Shown: positions 21,754 to 29,966 of the stretch, one piece after another
Position numbering within the stretch: position 1 is the stretch's first letter
Layout of the letters: every line of letters begins with the position of its first letter
NCBI GenBank assembly: GCA_016206165.1
Contig: JACQSD010000025.1
Location: forward strand, 1-35,326
Length of the DNA stretch: 35,326 nt
Source: Candidatus Uhrbacteria bacterium
GTDB taxonomy: Bacteria > Patescibacteriota > Patescibacteriia > JACQSD01
Direction: 5' to 3'
Notes under the pieces: generated by a model
Database searches by the model: none
What the model saw: the letters and a program-made list of their open reading frames with translations, nothing else
What the model was told of the DNA's origin: nothing
Position numbers and translations under genes: made by a program

Positions 21754-23075
21754 CATTTGCTTTGCCACGACATCAATACCTGCGCACTGTGCGGCGGCCA
21801 TATCCGCCTTTTTATGCGTCTCTGATTTTTACAGGATCGGCGAATCCAAAGCATTATTATTTCGCGCTCAAAAAACCATCCACGGTCCGCAATATTATTG
21901 TATGTGATGGGGTTTGGTATTATGTTGCGCGGGAACTTAGGGCATGTGGGCGCGCTGCATTTCGTGAATGGAATAGTGCACAGATCATCGCCCGTGTTCA
22001 AAGGGCTTTCGTGCAACGTGAACAGGAATTGATGCGAGCGACAAAAACTAATTTGCATACATACGTTAAAGCGTACGAAAGATACATGCCAGCACTACAA
22101 ACTATCTGGAACTTAGATTCGTTCGTTGCCGCTGCTGTTCGTCACGCCATGCATCGAAAATTTCACGCACCAGCAGTGGAGGAGTTGATGGATACATTAA
22201 ACATCCCACTGCAAAATAACTTTTATAAACAAGAAGAATGTGATTTGTTGAATACGCGAGACCTCCATGCGCACGTTCGAAAATATGATTGGATTCATTC
22301 TCGTTATGGAGAAGTGCGCCCGTATACGATCGCGGAAGCACGTGCGAAGCGGGCAGGGATGGATAAAACGGCATTGATTGCTGGATGGAGGAAGGAAAAA
22401 AGAAAGGTCAGACGCGCTATCCGTGATGCAAAGCGCATGCTTGGGTCCCGCGCGTATCTTATTGATCTGCTTCAATTCATTATTTACTATCGAACGCAAC
22501 GAACGGACATCATTAATAAGAGCAGTTATCTCTTTGCGCCGAAACTTGCGCGCTTCGCCCACGCAAGGGGATTGACGTACGATCAGATGCTGCATTGCAC
22601 GAAAGATGAAGTACTCCAGGGTGCCCCATCGCGCACGATATTGAATGCACGAATTCGTCATCATGCAACGATTATTGATCGCGGGGGAGTCTCGGTGCTT
22701 GCTGGAAAAGACTATGATCGGATCAAAGCATTCGTTGATAAAGATGTCGCGCGTGTGAACAGGTTTTCCGGCTCCGTCGCGTCTCCCGGACGAGTTACCG
22801 GAATTGTAAAGATTATTTTAGGGCGCGACGATTTTTCAAAAATCAAAAAAGGAGATATTTTAGTTGCAGGTATGACCACGCCACAGATGCTTCCGATTAT
22901 GAAAAAAGCAGGAGCATTTGTCACGGATGAGGGCGGTATTACGTGTCACGCAGCCATTATTTCGCGCGAGCTCAAGAAGCCGTGTATCATCGGAACAAAA
23001 GTTGCCACTCGCGTTCTCAAAGACGGCGATCGCGTGGAGGTGGATGCCGAGCGTGGGATAGTACGAAGGCTGTGA
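21750..23075 (+). CDS. PEP-utilising swivel-domain protein P4
   Basis: A 441-residue paralog, translationally coupled to P3 by an ATGA overlap. The N-terminal region keeps the family pattern RKYDWIHSRYGEVRPYTIAE (about 185-204) and IIYYRTQRTDIINKSSY (about 247-263, matching RT-x-RTD of P3 and P5). The swivel domain has GRVTGIVKIIL, GDILVAGMTTPQMLPIMKKA and FVTDEGGITCHAAIISREL with His400. The first 60 residues are divergent and shorter than in P3. A GC-rich hairpin follows at 23092-23112. The product should be a phosphoryl acceptor or carrier, with its specific partner unknown. Confidence 0.82.
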   Translation: MTFALPRHQYLRTVRRPYPPFYASLIFTGSANPKHYYFALKKPSTVRNIIVCDGVWYYVARELRACGRAAFREWNSAQIIARVQRAFVQREQELMRATKTNLHTYVKAYERYMPALQTIWNLDSFVAAAVRHAMHRKFHAPAVEELMDTLNIPLQNNFYKQEECDLLNTRDLHAHVRKYDWIHSRYGEVRPYTIAEARAKRAGMDKTALIAGWRKEKRKVRRAIRDAKRMLGSRAYLIDLLQFIIYYRTQRTDIINKSSYLFAPKLARFAHARGLTYDQMLHCTKDEVLQGAPSRTILNARIRHHATIIDRGGVSVLAGKDYDRIKAFVDKDVARVNRFSGSVASPGRVTGIVKIILGRDDFSKIKKGDILVAGMTTPQMLPIMKKAGAFVTDEGGITCHAAIISRELKKPCIIGTKVATRVLKDGDRVEVDAERGIVRRL

Positions 23076-23091
23076 CCTCGCCCACGCGAAG

Positions 23092-23112
23092 GCCCCGGGT
23101 TTATCCCGGGGC
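23092..23112 (+). terminator. GC-rich hairpin after P4
   Basis: GCCCCGGG (23092-23099), TTTAT loop, CCCGGGGC (23105-23112). No T tract follows, so termination is doubtful; it may be a processing or stability hairpin between P4 and the PRTase-like gene. Confidence 0.45.
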
Positions 23113-23152
23113 GACGAAAGGAATTGCTCGTAAATTAACGGAGTGAAAAAAT

Positions 23153-23998
23153 ATGATAGAACGACAAATAGGCATATCTGAATTTTCTGAACCAGAGCAA
23201 CCCATTCTTTCTCCAGAAGATCAGCAGGTTATTGAATTTGGACTCCACGCGTTGCAAGAATGGCTGCAAAAAAAGAAGAATGAGGAGCTTCCGACGTGCG
23301 TTATATTTCTCGAAACTTCCGCACGCCCTTTTTATGCTGCGGTCGCTCCGATCCTGAAGTCGCTGTATTCATCCCGCGATCTCCCTTCGCCCTCATACCA
23401 TTTCCTTGTGACACCGCCTCGAGATTCTGATGCGCGCGCAGTAGAATGGCGTGAAGCGCAGGCGCAACGTCTTCAAGAGGTCATTGGATCTGCGCGGCCG
23501 GGAAATATTTTAATGGTAGATGATTTCTTATTTCATGGAGAAACGATTTCGCAGATTAATACTTTAAAGCCATTGGTTTGTCCTGGTGTGAAACTCGATT
23601 TCTTTGTATTCTTTGATACGGAGAATCGCCATAAAACAATGCCGGGCGTCGTCGCGGGGGTATGTCAGGACGATCTTCAGTCGTACGATGTAATTCGGAA
23701 AATAACCTGGAAGAAGGAACTGAGCAACTTTACCGGTTTCCGATTTACAAGTAAGGGGGTTTTTCCGCGGCATGAAGGAGTAGCAGCGATCGGACAGCGT
23801 GGTAAGGAGGCGGTCATTGGTGTGCGAGAACAAGAGAACCCATCGAAAAAAACAGAGCGATCCCCAGATGCAAATCAAGGGAAGATCCAGCAGATAAGAG
23901 CGGAAATGTCTGCAATTGCCGAGAAGGTTCTTTCCGATACGCAATGGAATAAAGCGGATGCTATTAGTAAACTTGAAGCAGAGCATATTGAATTTTAA
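23153..23998 (+). CDS. Phosphoribosyltransferase-like protein, 281 residues
   Basis: About residues 45-190 resemble a type I phosphoribosyltransferase fold: CVIFLETSARPFYAAVAP near 49-66 and NILMVDDFLFHGETISQ near 118-134, which matches the PRPP-binding loop pattern (hydrophobic strand, two acidic residues, then a Gly-Glu-Thr turn). The usual threonine-rich end of that loop is altered, so catalysis is uncertain. The C-terminal 80 residues are charged and helical. A modest Shine-Dalgarno (GGAG, 10 bases before ATG) is present. It lies between P4 and P5 in the swivel-protein cluster; the cluster also holds a nicotinate phosphoribosyltransferase, hinting at nucleotide-related chemistry. The substrate base cannot be predicted. 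Confidence 0.7.
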   Translation: MIERQIGISEFSEPEQPILSPEDQQVIEFGLHALQEWLQKKKNEELPTCVIFLETSARPFYAAVAPILKSLYSSRDLPSPSYHFLVTPPRDSDARAVEWREAQAQRLQEVIGSARPGNILMVDDFLFHGETISQINTLKPLVCPGVKLDFFVFFDTENRHKTMPGVVAGVCQDDLQSYDVIRKITWKKELSNFTGFRFTSKGVFPRHEGVAAIGQRGKEAVIGVREQENPSKKTERSPDANQGKIQQIRAEMSAIAEKVLSDTQWNKADAISKLEAEHIEF

Positions 23999-24036
23999 TA
24001 TTCTTCATTGCGGATTACGACTATAGATTATTGATT

Positions 24037-25326
24037 ATGGATATCACCGAACTTAAAAAGAAGGTCCTGTCATACACATGGGAATACTGGGCGGCGCGGC
24101 CGTTTGGGGCGTTTATTATGTCCATTTTTCGTGAAGGAAATACGCGTCCCTTTATGCGGAGAGTTGGTGTGGATGCGGAATTTCCCGTGACGCTTTTTCA
24201 GAAAGGCGCGTTTTATAAGAGTGAAAAGGTGTTTGATGATTTTTCAGCGCAACTCGCGCGAAATATTAAAAGGGGCGTTACGGTATTCGATATCGTGCGG
24301 TCATGTGAGGAATTTCACGTGCGCGAGCGGAAGCATATTGAAGAGTTACTTAAAAAGAAAATGGATCCCATTCATAAATTGCGCGAGCTTCACGATATCT
24401 GTGCGTTACTCTTTTCGTACGTCTGGATTACGCATGGACTGGAACATCTTTATCTTGGGCAACTCCAAAATGAGGCTCCACGGTATACGCGCGGTGATGT
24501 TGCGAAATTCATTGGCGATATTAGTTTCCCGATCAAGAAAAATGCACACGCATATTTTTTGGAGGCGCTCGCGTCACGTGCATCACTCGCGAGTATTCAG
24601 AAACAATTTGCATGGATCAAAGTACGCGATGGGTTTAGTGCAGGATTTACATTGGAAGAGCTTGGTGTAGAGCGGGCGAAGATACGAAAGCAGGGGAGGA
24701 GTCACGCCGTGCCTCATGTGCGTATACCAACAGGATTGAAAAATCTCGCAGCGATTGCACAGGAGCTCGTGTATTTCCGAACGCTCCGCACGGATATTTT
24801 GTATGAATTCTTGTTTCTTGCTCGACCAATTTTGAAGAGCGTCGCGAAGAAATACGGTATACCTTTTTTAGAACTCCGCAATTACGCGATTCAAGATCTT
24901 ATCGCAGGGAAACCAAAAGCATATCCGCCGGCGGTCTGCGTCATTTCGTACGGCAAAGAGTTCGCGATTCTTGACGCACCTCTTGTTGACGACTCGCTTG
25001 GCGCTGTTCGGGAACTTAAAGGTGTCATTGCATTCAAAGGTGTTGTACGTGGCATTGCAAAAATTGTGAAAGTCGCGCATGAGATTGGGAAAGTACAAGA
25101 AGGTGACATTATCATTGCGCCGACCACTGCCCCATCATTTATTTTTGGTATGAAGCGCGCCGCCGCATTTGTCACGGAGGAGGGTGGGATTACCTCGCAT
25201 GCTGCAATCGTTGCACGCGAAATGAAAAAGCCATGTATCATCGGAACAAAGATCGCGACGAGAGTATTCAAAGACGGCGACCGTGTGGAAGTTGACGCTG
25301 AACGAGGGATTATTCGTAGGATTTGA
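24037..25326 (+). CDS. PEP-utilising swivel-domain protein P5
   Basis: A 429-residue paralog. The N-terminus has TWEYWAARPFGAF (the Trp..Arg pattern shared with P3, P8, P9), then KQFAWIKVRDGFSAGFTLEEL (about 190-210) and ELVYFRTLRTDILYEFLFL (about 246-264). The swivel domain has GVVRGIAKIVK, GDIIIAPTTAPSFIFGMKRA and FVTEEGGITSHAAIVAREM with His388. ATG 24037 is used; an in-frame TTG at 24031 is less likely. The stop codon overlaps the -35 of the toxin-antitoxin promoter, so the next genes can be transcribed independently. Confidence 0.82.
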   Translation: MDITELKKKVLSYTWEYWAARPFGAFIMSIFREGNTRPFMRRVGVDAEFPVTLFQKGAFYKSEKVFDDFSAQLARNIKRGVTVFDIVRSCEEFHVRERKHIEELLKKKMDPIHKLRELHDICALLFSYVWITHGLEHLYLGQLQNEAPRYTRGDVAKFIGDISFPIKKNAHAYFLEALASRASLASIQKQFAWIKVRDGFSAGFTLEELGVERAKIRKQGRSHAVPHVRIPTGLKNLAAIAQELVYFRTLRTDILYEFLFLARPILKSVAKKYGIPFLELRNYAIQDLIAGKPKAYPPAVCVISYGKEFAILDAPLVDDSLGAVRELKGVIAFKGVVRGIAKIVKVAHEIGKVQEGDIIIAPTTAPSFIFGMKRAAAFVTEEGGITSHAAIVAREMKKPCIIGTKIATRVFKDGDRVEVDAERGIIRRI

Positions 25327-25350
25327 CAGGTGCTTGCGTCATGCTATACT
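25323..25350 (+). promoter_or_regulatory. Promoter of the toxin-antitoxin pair
   Basis: TTGACA (25323-25328), 16-base spacer ending TGC, TATACT (25345-25350). It is the strongest consensus promoter in the right half of the window. Confidence 0.8.
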
Positions 25351-25380
25351 AGGATTACTAAGTATTAATAAGTATTACTA
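25351..25380. promoter_or_regulatory. Three 10-bp direct repeats, likely antitoxin operator
   Basis: AGGATTACTA, AGTATTAATA and AGTATTACTA follow one another without gaps between the -10 and the antitoxin ATG. Ribbon-helix-helix proteins commonly bind such short tandem sites cooperatively, so this is a probable autoregulatory operator. Confidence 0.7.
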
Positions 25381-25613
25381 TGCGTACTTCATCTGTCTTA
25401 ACCATCTCACTCCCACCGTCGATGGTCCGCGATCTCGAACGTGTGACGAAAAAGACGCAAATGACGCGCTCGGAACTTCTTCGTGCAGCGTTACGCCGTT
25501 TTTTTGAGGAAGAAAATGCCATGGACGCGATCCGTATTGCGAATACGGAGCGTGCACAAGGAAAACTCAAACTCCTTCCTAAAGGTGGGCTTGCACAACT
25601 TATGCATACGTAG
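25380..25613 (+). CDS. Ribbon-helix-helix antitoxin (CopG-like)
   Basis: A 77-residue protein with an N-terminal ribbon-helix-helix: SSVLTISLPPSMVRDLERV, then TKKTQMTRSELLRAALRRFF. The basic strand and the TRSELLR helix are typical. The C-terminal 30 residues are probably the toxin-binding tail. The toxin gene starts directly after its stop codon. It is expected to bind the three 10-bp repeats in front of it and repress the pair. Confidence 0.85.
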   Translation: MRTSSVLTISLPPSMVRDLERVTKKTQMTRSELLRAALRRFFEEENAMDAIRIANTERAQGKLKLLPKGGLAQLMHT

Positions 25614-25883
25614 ATGGCAGCCATACGTTTTATCTACTACACGTCGCATTTTGTTCGAGCAGCGAAGCGATTACCTGCAGAACTGCAGAGCGCTGCAGAG
25701 GAGCGGGAGTTGCTTTTTCGGCGCAATTGCTTTGATCCGCGACTCAAGACGCACAAGCTCTCTGGAAGACTCCGAGAGCTTTGGTCATTTTCTCTTGCGT
25801 ATAAGTATAGAATTGCTTTTCGTTTTGTCGATGGTACTACCGTAGAATTTGTTGATACTGGAGATCATGATATTTATCAATGA
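25614..25883 (+). CDS. RelE/ParE-superfamily toxin
   Basis: An 89-residue protein with the RelE/ParE fold pattern: IRFIYYTSHFVRAAKRLPAE at the start, a helical middle, FDPRLKTHKLSGRLRELWSF and YKYRIAFRFVDGTTVEFVDT strands, and a final DHDIYQ close to the usual G-x-H-D-x-Y ending of the YafQ/RelE group. It probably cleaves mRNA on the ribosome (RelE type), though gyrase poisoning (ParE type) cannot be excluded. The gene begins immediately after the antitoxin stop. P6 starts 5 bases after its stop, so the pair and P6 are probably co-transcribed. Confidence 0.85.
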   Translation: MAAIRFIYYTSHFVRAAKRLPAELQSAAEERELLFRRNCFDPRLKTHKLSGRLRELWSFSLAYKYRIAFRFVDGTTVEFVDTGDHDIYQ

Positions 25884-25887
25884 TTGT

Positions 25888-26994
25888 ATGCAAGTACTTG
25901 TGTCAAGAATTGATACTATCATCGCGCAGTATGGTCTCAAGCCGGCGACGCGGCGGAGGTTTCCGTTGCTCACGTTGAGTTGCATTGCTGAAGGGTACAC
26001 GCATGTGTTGCGACGCATGTTCGGTATTTCTGCGCATGCAGTCGGCGGGCTTGGGTCGCGCGATGAATGGCACACAATGTTGAATGAGCAGGCGATTGGC
26101 GATGGAGCGCGTGTGCTCATTCAAAAATATGGAGCTGATCTTGACGGAGAAGTTTTTATTCCTGTTCGTGCCGCGCTCGTAGCATGGACAAAAGAATGGA
26201 AGGTGATCGAACCGCTCATCACGCAGGATCCACAAAATTTTTTTCAGAGAATCGTTCGCCTTTATCCCACATACCTTGCCTGTCTCGGTCTCTATAATTG
26301 TTTCTGGCGGTACATTGGCGATCGCAGTGATGCTGAAGGATTGTCGAAGAAAGAAATAGATGCTCTTGGTGCAGAGCGCGATATCATGGCAAAAATTTAT
26401 CCTGAAGTTGAATCGCAGATCGCGAGCGCCGTCAAGAATTTTGGAGACGCGGAAGGATTTGACGGTGATCTTTTACGATATGCAACATATCGTGAATGTG
26501 TTGATGGGAAGGCAGACACACATGATCATGAATGGCTTTCTGAACTTGCGCGCAGAAGAGACAGATTCTTCTATCTTTACGCCGAAGAAGGTGCGCGTGA
26601 GTATCTTATCACTCACCGAAAGATGATCGCGGAGATCGAACGACGATATTATACGATTGATACCACAGTGAAAGAGGTGCAGGGGAATATCGCGCATGCG
26701 GGTTTTGTGCAAGGGACTGTTTTTAATCTTGCAGAATGGAAAGGTGCTAAGCCGGAACATTTGGCGCCAGGGACTATACTTGTGGCGGGGATGACACACC
26801 CGAGTGATAGTACGCTCATTCGCGAGGCAGCAGCGATCGTCACGGACGAGGGCGGGATTCTTTGCCATGCGTCCATTCTTGCGCGGGAGTTTAAGATCCC
26901 GACGGTGATCGGCACCAAGATTGCAACACGAGTATTTCATGATGGGGATCGCGTTGAATTCGATGCAGTGAAGGGAATTGTACGAAAGATCTAA
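25888..26994 (+). CDS. PEP-utilising swivel-domain protein P6 (shortest paralog)
   Basis: A 368-residue paralog with the shortest N-terminal region. The N-terminal two thirds keep only a weak form of the shared helical pattern (HEWLSELARRRDRFFYLYAEE near 212-232). The swivel domain is present but slightly divergent: AHAGFVQGTVFNL, GTILVAGMTHPSDSTLI, IVTDEGGILCHASILAREF with His327, then PTVIGTKIATRVF. ATG 25888 follows the toxin stop by 4 bases; earlier in-frame ATGs (25867, 25849) overlap the toxin gene. Being behind a toxin-antitoxin promoter may make its expression depend on that autoregulated pair. Confidence 0.78.
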   Translation: MQVLVSRIDTIIAQYGLKPATRRRFPLLTLSCIAEGYTHVLRRMFGISAHAVGGLGSRDEWHTMLNEQAIGDGARVLIQKYGADLDGEVFIPVRAALVAWTKEWKVIEPLITQDPQNFFQRIVRLYPTYLACLGLYNCFWRYIGDRSDAEGLSKKEIDALGAERDIMAKIYPEVESQIASAVKNFGDAEGFDGDLLRYATYRECVDGKADTHDHEWLSELARRRDRFFYLYAEEGAREYLITHRKMIAEIERRYYTIDTTVKEVQGNIAHAGFVQGTVFNLAEWKGAKPEHLAPGTILVAGMTHPSDSTLIREAAAIVTDEGGILCHASILAREFKIPTVIGTKIATRVFHDGDRVEFDAVKGIVRKI

Positions 26995-27042
26995 AGCCTC
27001 CATTGTCTTATTCGCGCGAATGGTAGAATAACAAAAGTGACT

Positions 27043-28491
27043 ATGCTAGTGACAAAGAAAATAGATTGGGCGGCATATCAGTTTATTGCCGAGGCGGGGA
27101 GAGCGACGTATTTCCCGATGGCGTATTTTATTATCCACGCATATTGGCGTGCAGCGCGCCATACACAGTGGCCGCTCCGCATTCCCGTGCTTGGCGATTT
27201 TTCAAAATACTCGACACGTTGGCACTATGCGATCCGTGATCCGCACGTCTTTGATCCATATCTCATGCGGTTTCTCATGGCGCCGAAGGAGATGCGTGCG
27301 TTTGAACAATATATTGCAGCGCAGCGCATGCATGTTCGTCATCTTTTTCCTTGTGATACATGCTCCACTGTATCGAATCATGAGCTCGTCAGTGACGTAG
27401 AAAAATTTTATTCTTGTTTTCAGGATCTCATTGTTGCGGCTGGTACACTCCGCTATCTTGATCGCGCGCTTGTTCCTGCGGTGCAGCATGCATATCGCTT
27501 GCACAAAAAAAGAGATGCACTTGTTGCCATAGTCTCCATGGGTGCACAGGTAAGTTTTGCACTCCGCGAAGAATACGCAATGCTTGCGCTTGCTGCGGGT
27601 TTGCAGAAAAGACATGATTCGATCACATCGAGCGCAGCAGTTTCTGGGATCAAGAAAATTTGGAGTACATATCGTTGGTCGTCGTGTGGGTACTATAATG
27701 AGCAGTTGAAAACCATTGCCGTCTATACTACAGAGTTGCGCGCACTTCTCAAACAGGATTCGATACGCGCGTTTCGTGCAATGCGATTCCGTATTCGAGC
27801 GGATCAGCAAAAGCGTCGCGCTGCACTTCGTCTGCTTGAACCGCGTGATCGATCGCTTGGGATTCTCGCAGGACAGGCGACGGTTGCGAAAGACGAATAT
27901 CGCTTTGTCGCGAGTGAACTTATCGGCCGCGCAATGCCGTTGTTTAGGGAGATTGCACGGCGTACGGGATACAGCGTTGATGCAGTGCGCGATCTGCTTC
28001 CAAAGGAAGTTAGAGCACTGCTTCTTGGGAAACCATATCCGTCTGCACTTGTTCGCGCGCGACGGCGTGCAATTGTCATCTATGGTGGGCCTGGATTTTT
28101 TCAAGTACTGCTCGGCCGCGCTGCAGATACATTTGCACGACGACATCTCCATCATGGTGATCGTGATGCAACGACGTGGCATGGTCGTGCTGCGTCACCC
28201 GGGCATGTTCGTGGTACTGCGCGCGTTGTTCTTAACGTGAATGATTTTCACAAAGTAAAGCGCGGGGATATCCTCGTCTGTTTGAATACAAGTCCCGAAT
28301 TTATGCCGGTGCTACGGAAGGTGGCGGGCATCATTGGTGAGGAGGGCGGGATTACTGCGCATGTCTCTGTGGTTTCGCGCGAGCTTGGTATCCCGTGTGT
28401 TGTCGCGATCAATGGTGCGACACTCCACTTAAAAGACGGTGACTGGGTTGATCTTGATGCAGCGCGTGGTATTATAAAGAAGGTGATATGA
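27043..28491 (+). CDS. PEP-utilising swivel-domain protein P7 (divergent swivel)
   Basis: A 482-residue paralog. The N-terminal region is Tyr- and His-rich (WAAYQFIAEAGRATYFPMAY); near residues 300-330 GRAMPLFREIARRTGYSVDAV matches the conserved helical element of the family, followed by LLPKEVRALLLGKPYP. The swivel domain keeps IIGEEGGITAHVSVVSREL with His440, but the otherwise conserved CIIGTK is CVVAIN, and the acceptor loop is NTSPEFMPVLRKV. This is the most divergent swivel in the set. It begins the tightly coupled run P7-P8-P9-pncB-ATP-grasp; its stop overlaps P8 (ATGA). A GTG at 27037 is an alternative start. Confidence 0.8.
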   Translation: MLVTKKIDWAAYQFIAEAGRATYFPMAYFIIHAYWRAARHTQWPLRIPVLGDFSKYSTRWHYAIRDPHVFDPYLMRFLMAPKEMRAFEQYIAAQRMHVRHLFPCDTCSTVSNHELVSDVEKFYSCFQDLIVAAGTLRYLDRALVPAVQHAYRLHKKRDALVAIVSMGAQVSFALREEYAMLALAAGLQKRHDSITSSAAVSGIKKIWSTYRWSSCGYYNEQLKTIAVYTTELRALLKQDSIRAFRAMRFRIRADQQKRRAALRLLEPRDRSLGILAGQATVAKDEYRFVASELIGRAMPLFREIARRTGYSVDAVRDLLPKEVRALLLGKPYPSALVRARRRAIVIYGGPGFFQVLLGRAADTFARRHLHHGDRDATTWHGRAASPGHVRGTARVVLNVNDFHKVKRGDILVCLNTSPEFMPVLRKVAGIIGEEGGITAHVSVVSRELGIPCVVAINGATLHLKDGDWVDLDAARGIIKKVI

Positions 28492-29966
28492 GCAAATCTA
28501 TTTTCAAGCAAGTATCGGGAAAACAATGGTACCATCAGCGGTTTGATGGTACGCCCTTGTATATCGGGGTGATTGCAGAGTCAGAGTTTCGACGTGAGCA
28601 TCGCAAACCCGCATTGCAAACACCTCGCGTTCGCGTTTGTTTTTTCAAGAATCGAACATCAGACTGGCATCTCACAATGGAAGACATTGAACGTGGCGCG
28701 CGTGCCATTGTGAAACAAGTAAATCATGAACCGCATATTAGTACTCAGCTACTCCGAGCATGGAGGAAAGATGAGGAAGCATTTCAGCGTTTTTTCGATT
28801 CGTTTCAAGGAATTTCGTTACGCTCTCTTTCCGATGAGAAGTTACTCGCGCTCTTTCGGACGTATTATCGCCTTGGTATTGCACGATTTACATCATCGGT
28901 GATTATTGATCACTTTGCATTAGGGACTGATACGTTGATTGCGGATATGCTCCGCAAGGAACTCGGGAACCTTGGATCTGAGTCTATATTCACTGACATT
29001 GTCAGCGGATTAACTGCGCCCGTGCATCAGTCGTTCATCAATGCAGCAGAGCTCGAATTACTCAGGATTGCGCTTGCGTCCGCGGTACAACATCCGCGAC
29101 TGCTCGCACGATGTCAGGCGCGCTATTTTTGGATCAGGAATAATTATGTTGACGTGCATGTACTCACTGCCCGTGACTTCGCAAAGGATCTTGCGGTGCT
29201 CCTCAAATCTAAAGCCGATGCACGGAAACAGTACGCGCGAATTTATGCAACACCGCGCCTCAATGCAGAGCGAAAGAAAAAATTGCTTCAGAAATATCAT
29301 CTCTCTCCGCTCTTGCGACGGCTTTTAAAAATTTCCGAAGACTTTACATGGTGGCAGGACGAGCGGAAGAAGGCGACGTATCTCAATATCCACATGGGTG
29401 CACAGATTCTTGGGGAGATGGCGCGTCGTCGTGGCATTGATCCAGAGTATACCAAGTATCTTGTGTTGCCAGAGGTGGAGCATTGGTTCATAAAAGGGAC
29501 CCCATCATTAGCGATGCTCCGTCAACGCCGAAAATCATGTGCATTTGTTGTTACCACAAAAGGATTCCGTTTCTTCACAGGCAGTGATGTTGAGAAGTTA
29601 CACAAGCGTATGTTCCCACCAACGCAGCGAGACATGGTGAATGATGTTCGTGGTCTCACTGCATCGACAGGGAAGGTTGTTGGGCGCGTGAAAATTGTGA
29701 GCTCGGTTCGCGATATTGGCAAAATGCAGCAGGGTAATATTCTTGTTTCGGTGATGACGCGTCCGGATTACATTGCAGGGATTAAGAAAGCAGCGGCGAT
29801 TGTTACGAACGAGGGCGGAATCACGTGCCACGCAGCGATCATCTCGCGCGAACTCGGTATCCCATGTATTATCGGTACAAAAATCGCGACTGAAGTTTTT
29901 AAAGATGGTGATTTAGTGGAAGTGAACGCGAATCACGGGGTCGTCACACGAATATTACACGTATGA
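28488..29966 (+). CDS. PEP-utilising swivel-domain protein P8
   Basis: A 492-residue paralog. Landmarks: KQWYHQRFDGTPLYIG at the N-terminus, ARYFWIRNNYVDVHVLTARDF near 205-225, FTWWQDERKKATYLNIHMGA near 285-304 and LGEMARRRGIDPEYTKYLVLPEVEHWF after it, the last resembling the central domain of rifampin phosphotransferases. Swivel domain: GKVVGRVKIVS, GNILVSVMTRPDYIAGIKKA, IVTNEGGITCHAAIISREL with His448, and a VEVNANHGVVTRI end nearly identical to P9. P8 and P9 therefore look like the most recent duplication. Start overlaps P7 and stop overlaps P9 by 4 bases each. Confidence 0.83.
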   Translation: MSKSIFKQVSGKQWYHQRFDGTPLYIGVIAESEFRREHRKPALQTPRVRVCFFKNRTSDWHLTMEDIERGARAIVKQVNHEPHISTQLLRAWRKDEEAFQRFFDSFQGISLRSLSDEKLLALFRTYYRLGIARFTSSVIIDHFALGTDTLIADMLRKELGNLGSESIFTDIVSGLTAPVHQSFINAAELELLRIALASAVQHPRLLARCQARYFWIRNNYVDVHVLTARDFAKDLAVLLKSKADARKQYARIYATPRLNAERKKKLLQKYHLSPLLRRLLKISEDFTWWQDERKKATYLNIHMGAQILGEMARRRGIDPEYTKYLVLPEVEHWFIKGTPSLAMLRQRRKSCAFVVTTKGFRFFTGSDVEKLHKRMFPPTQRDMVNDVRGLTASTGKVVGRVKIVSSVRDIGKMQQGNILVSVMTRPDYIAGIKKAAAIVTNEGGITCHAAIISRELGIPCIIGTKIATEVFKDGDLVEVNANHGVVTRILHV

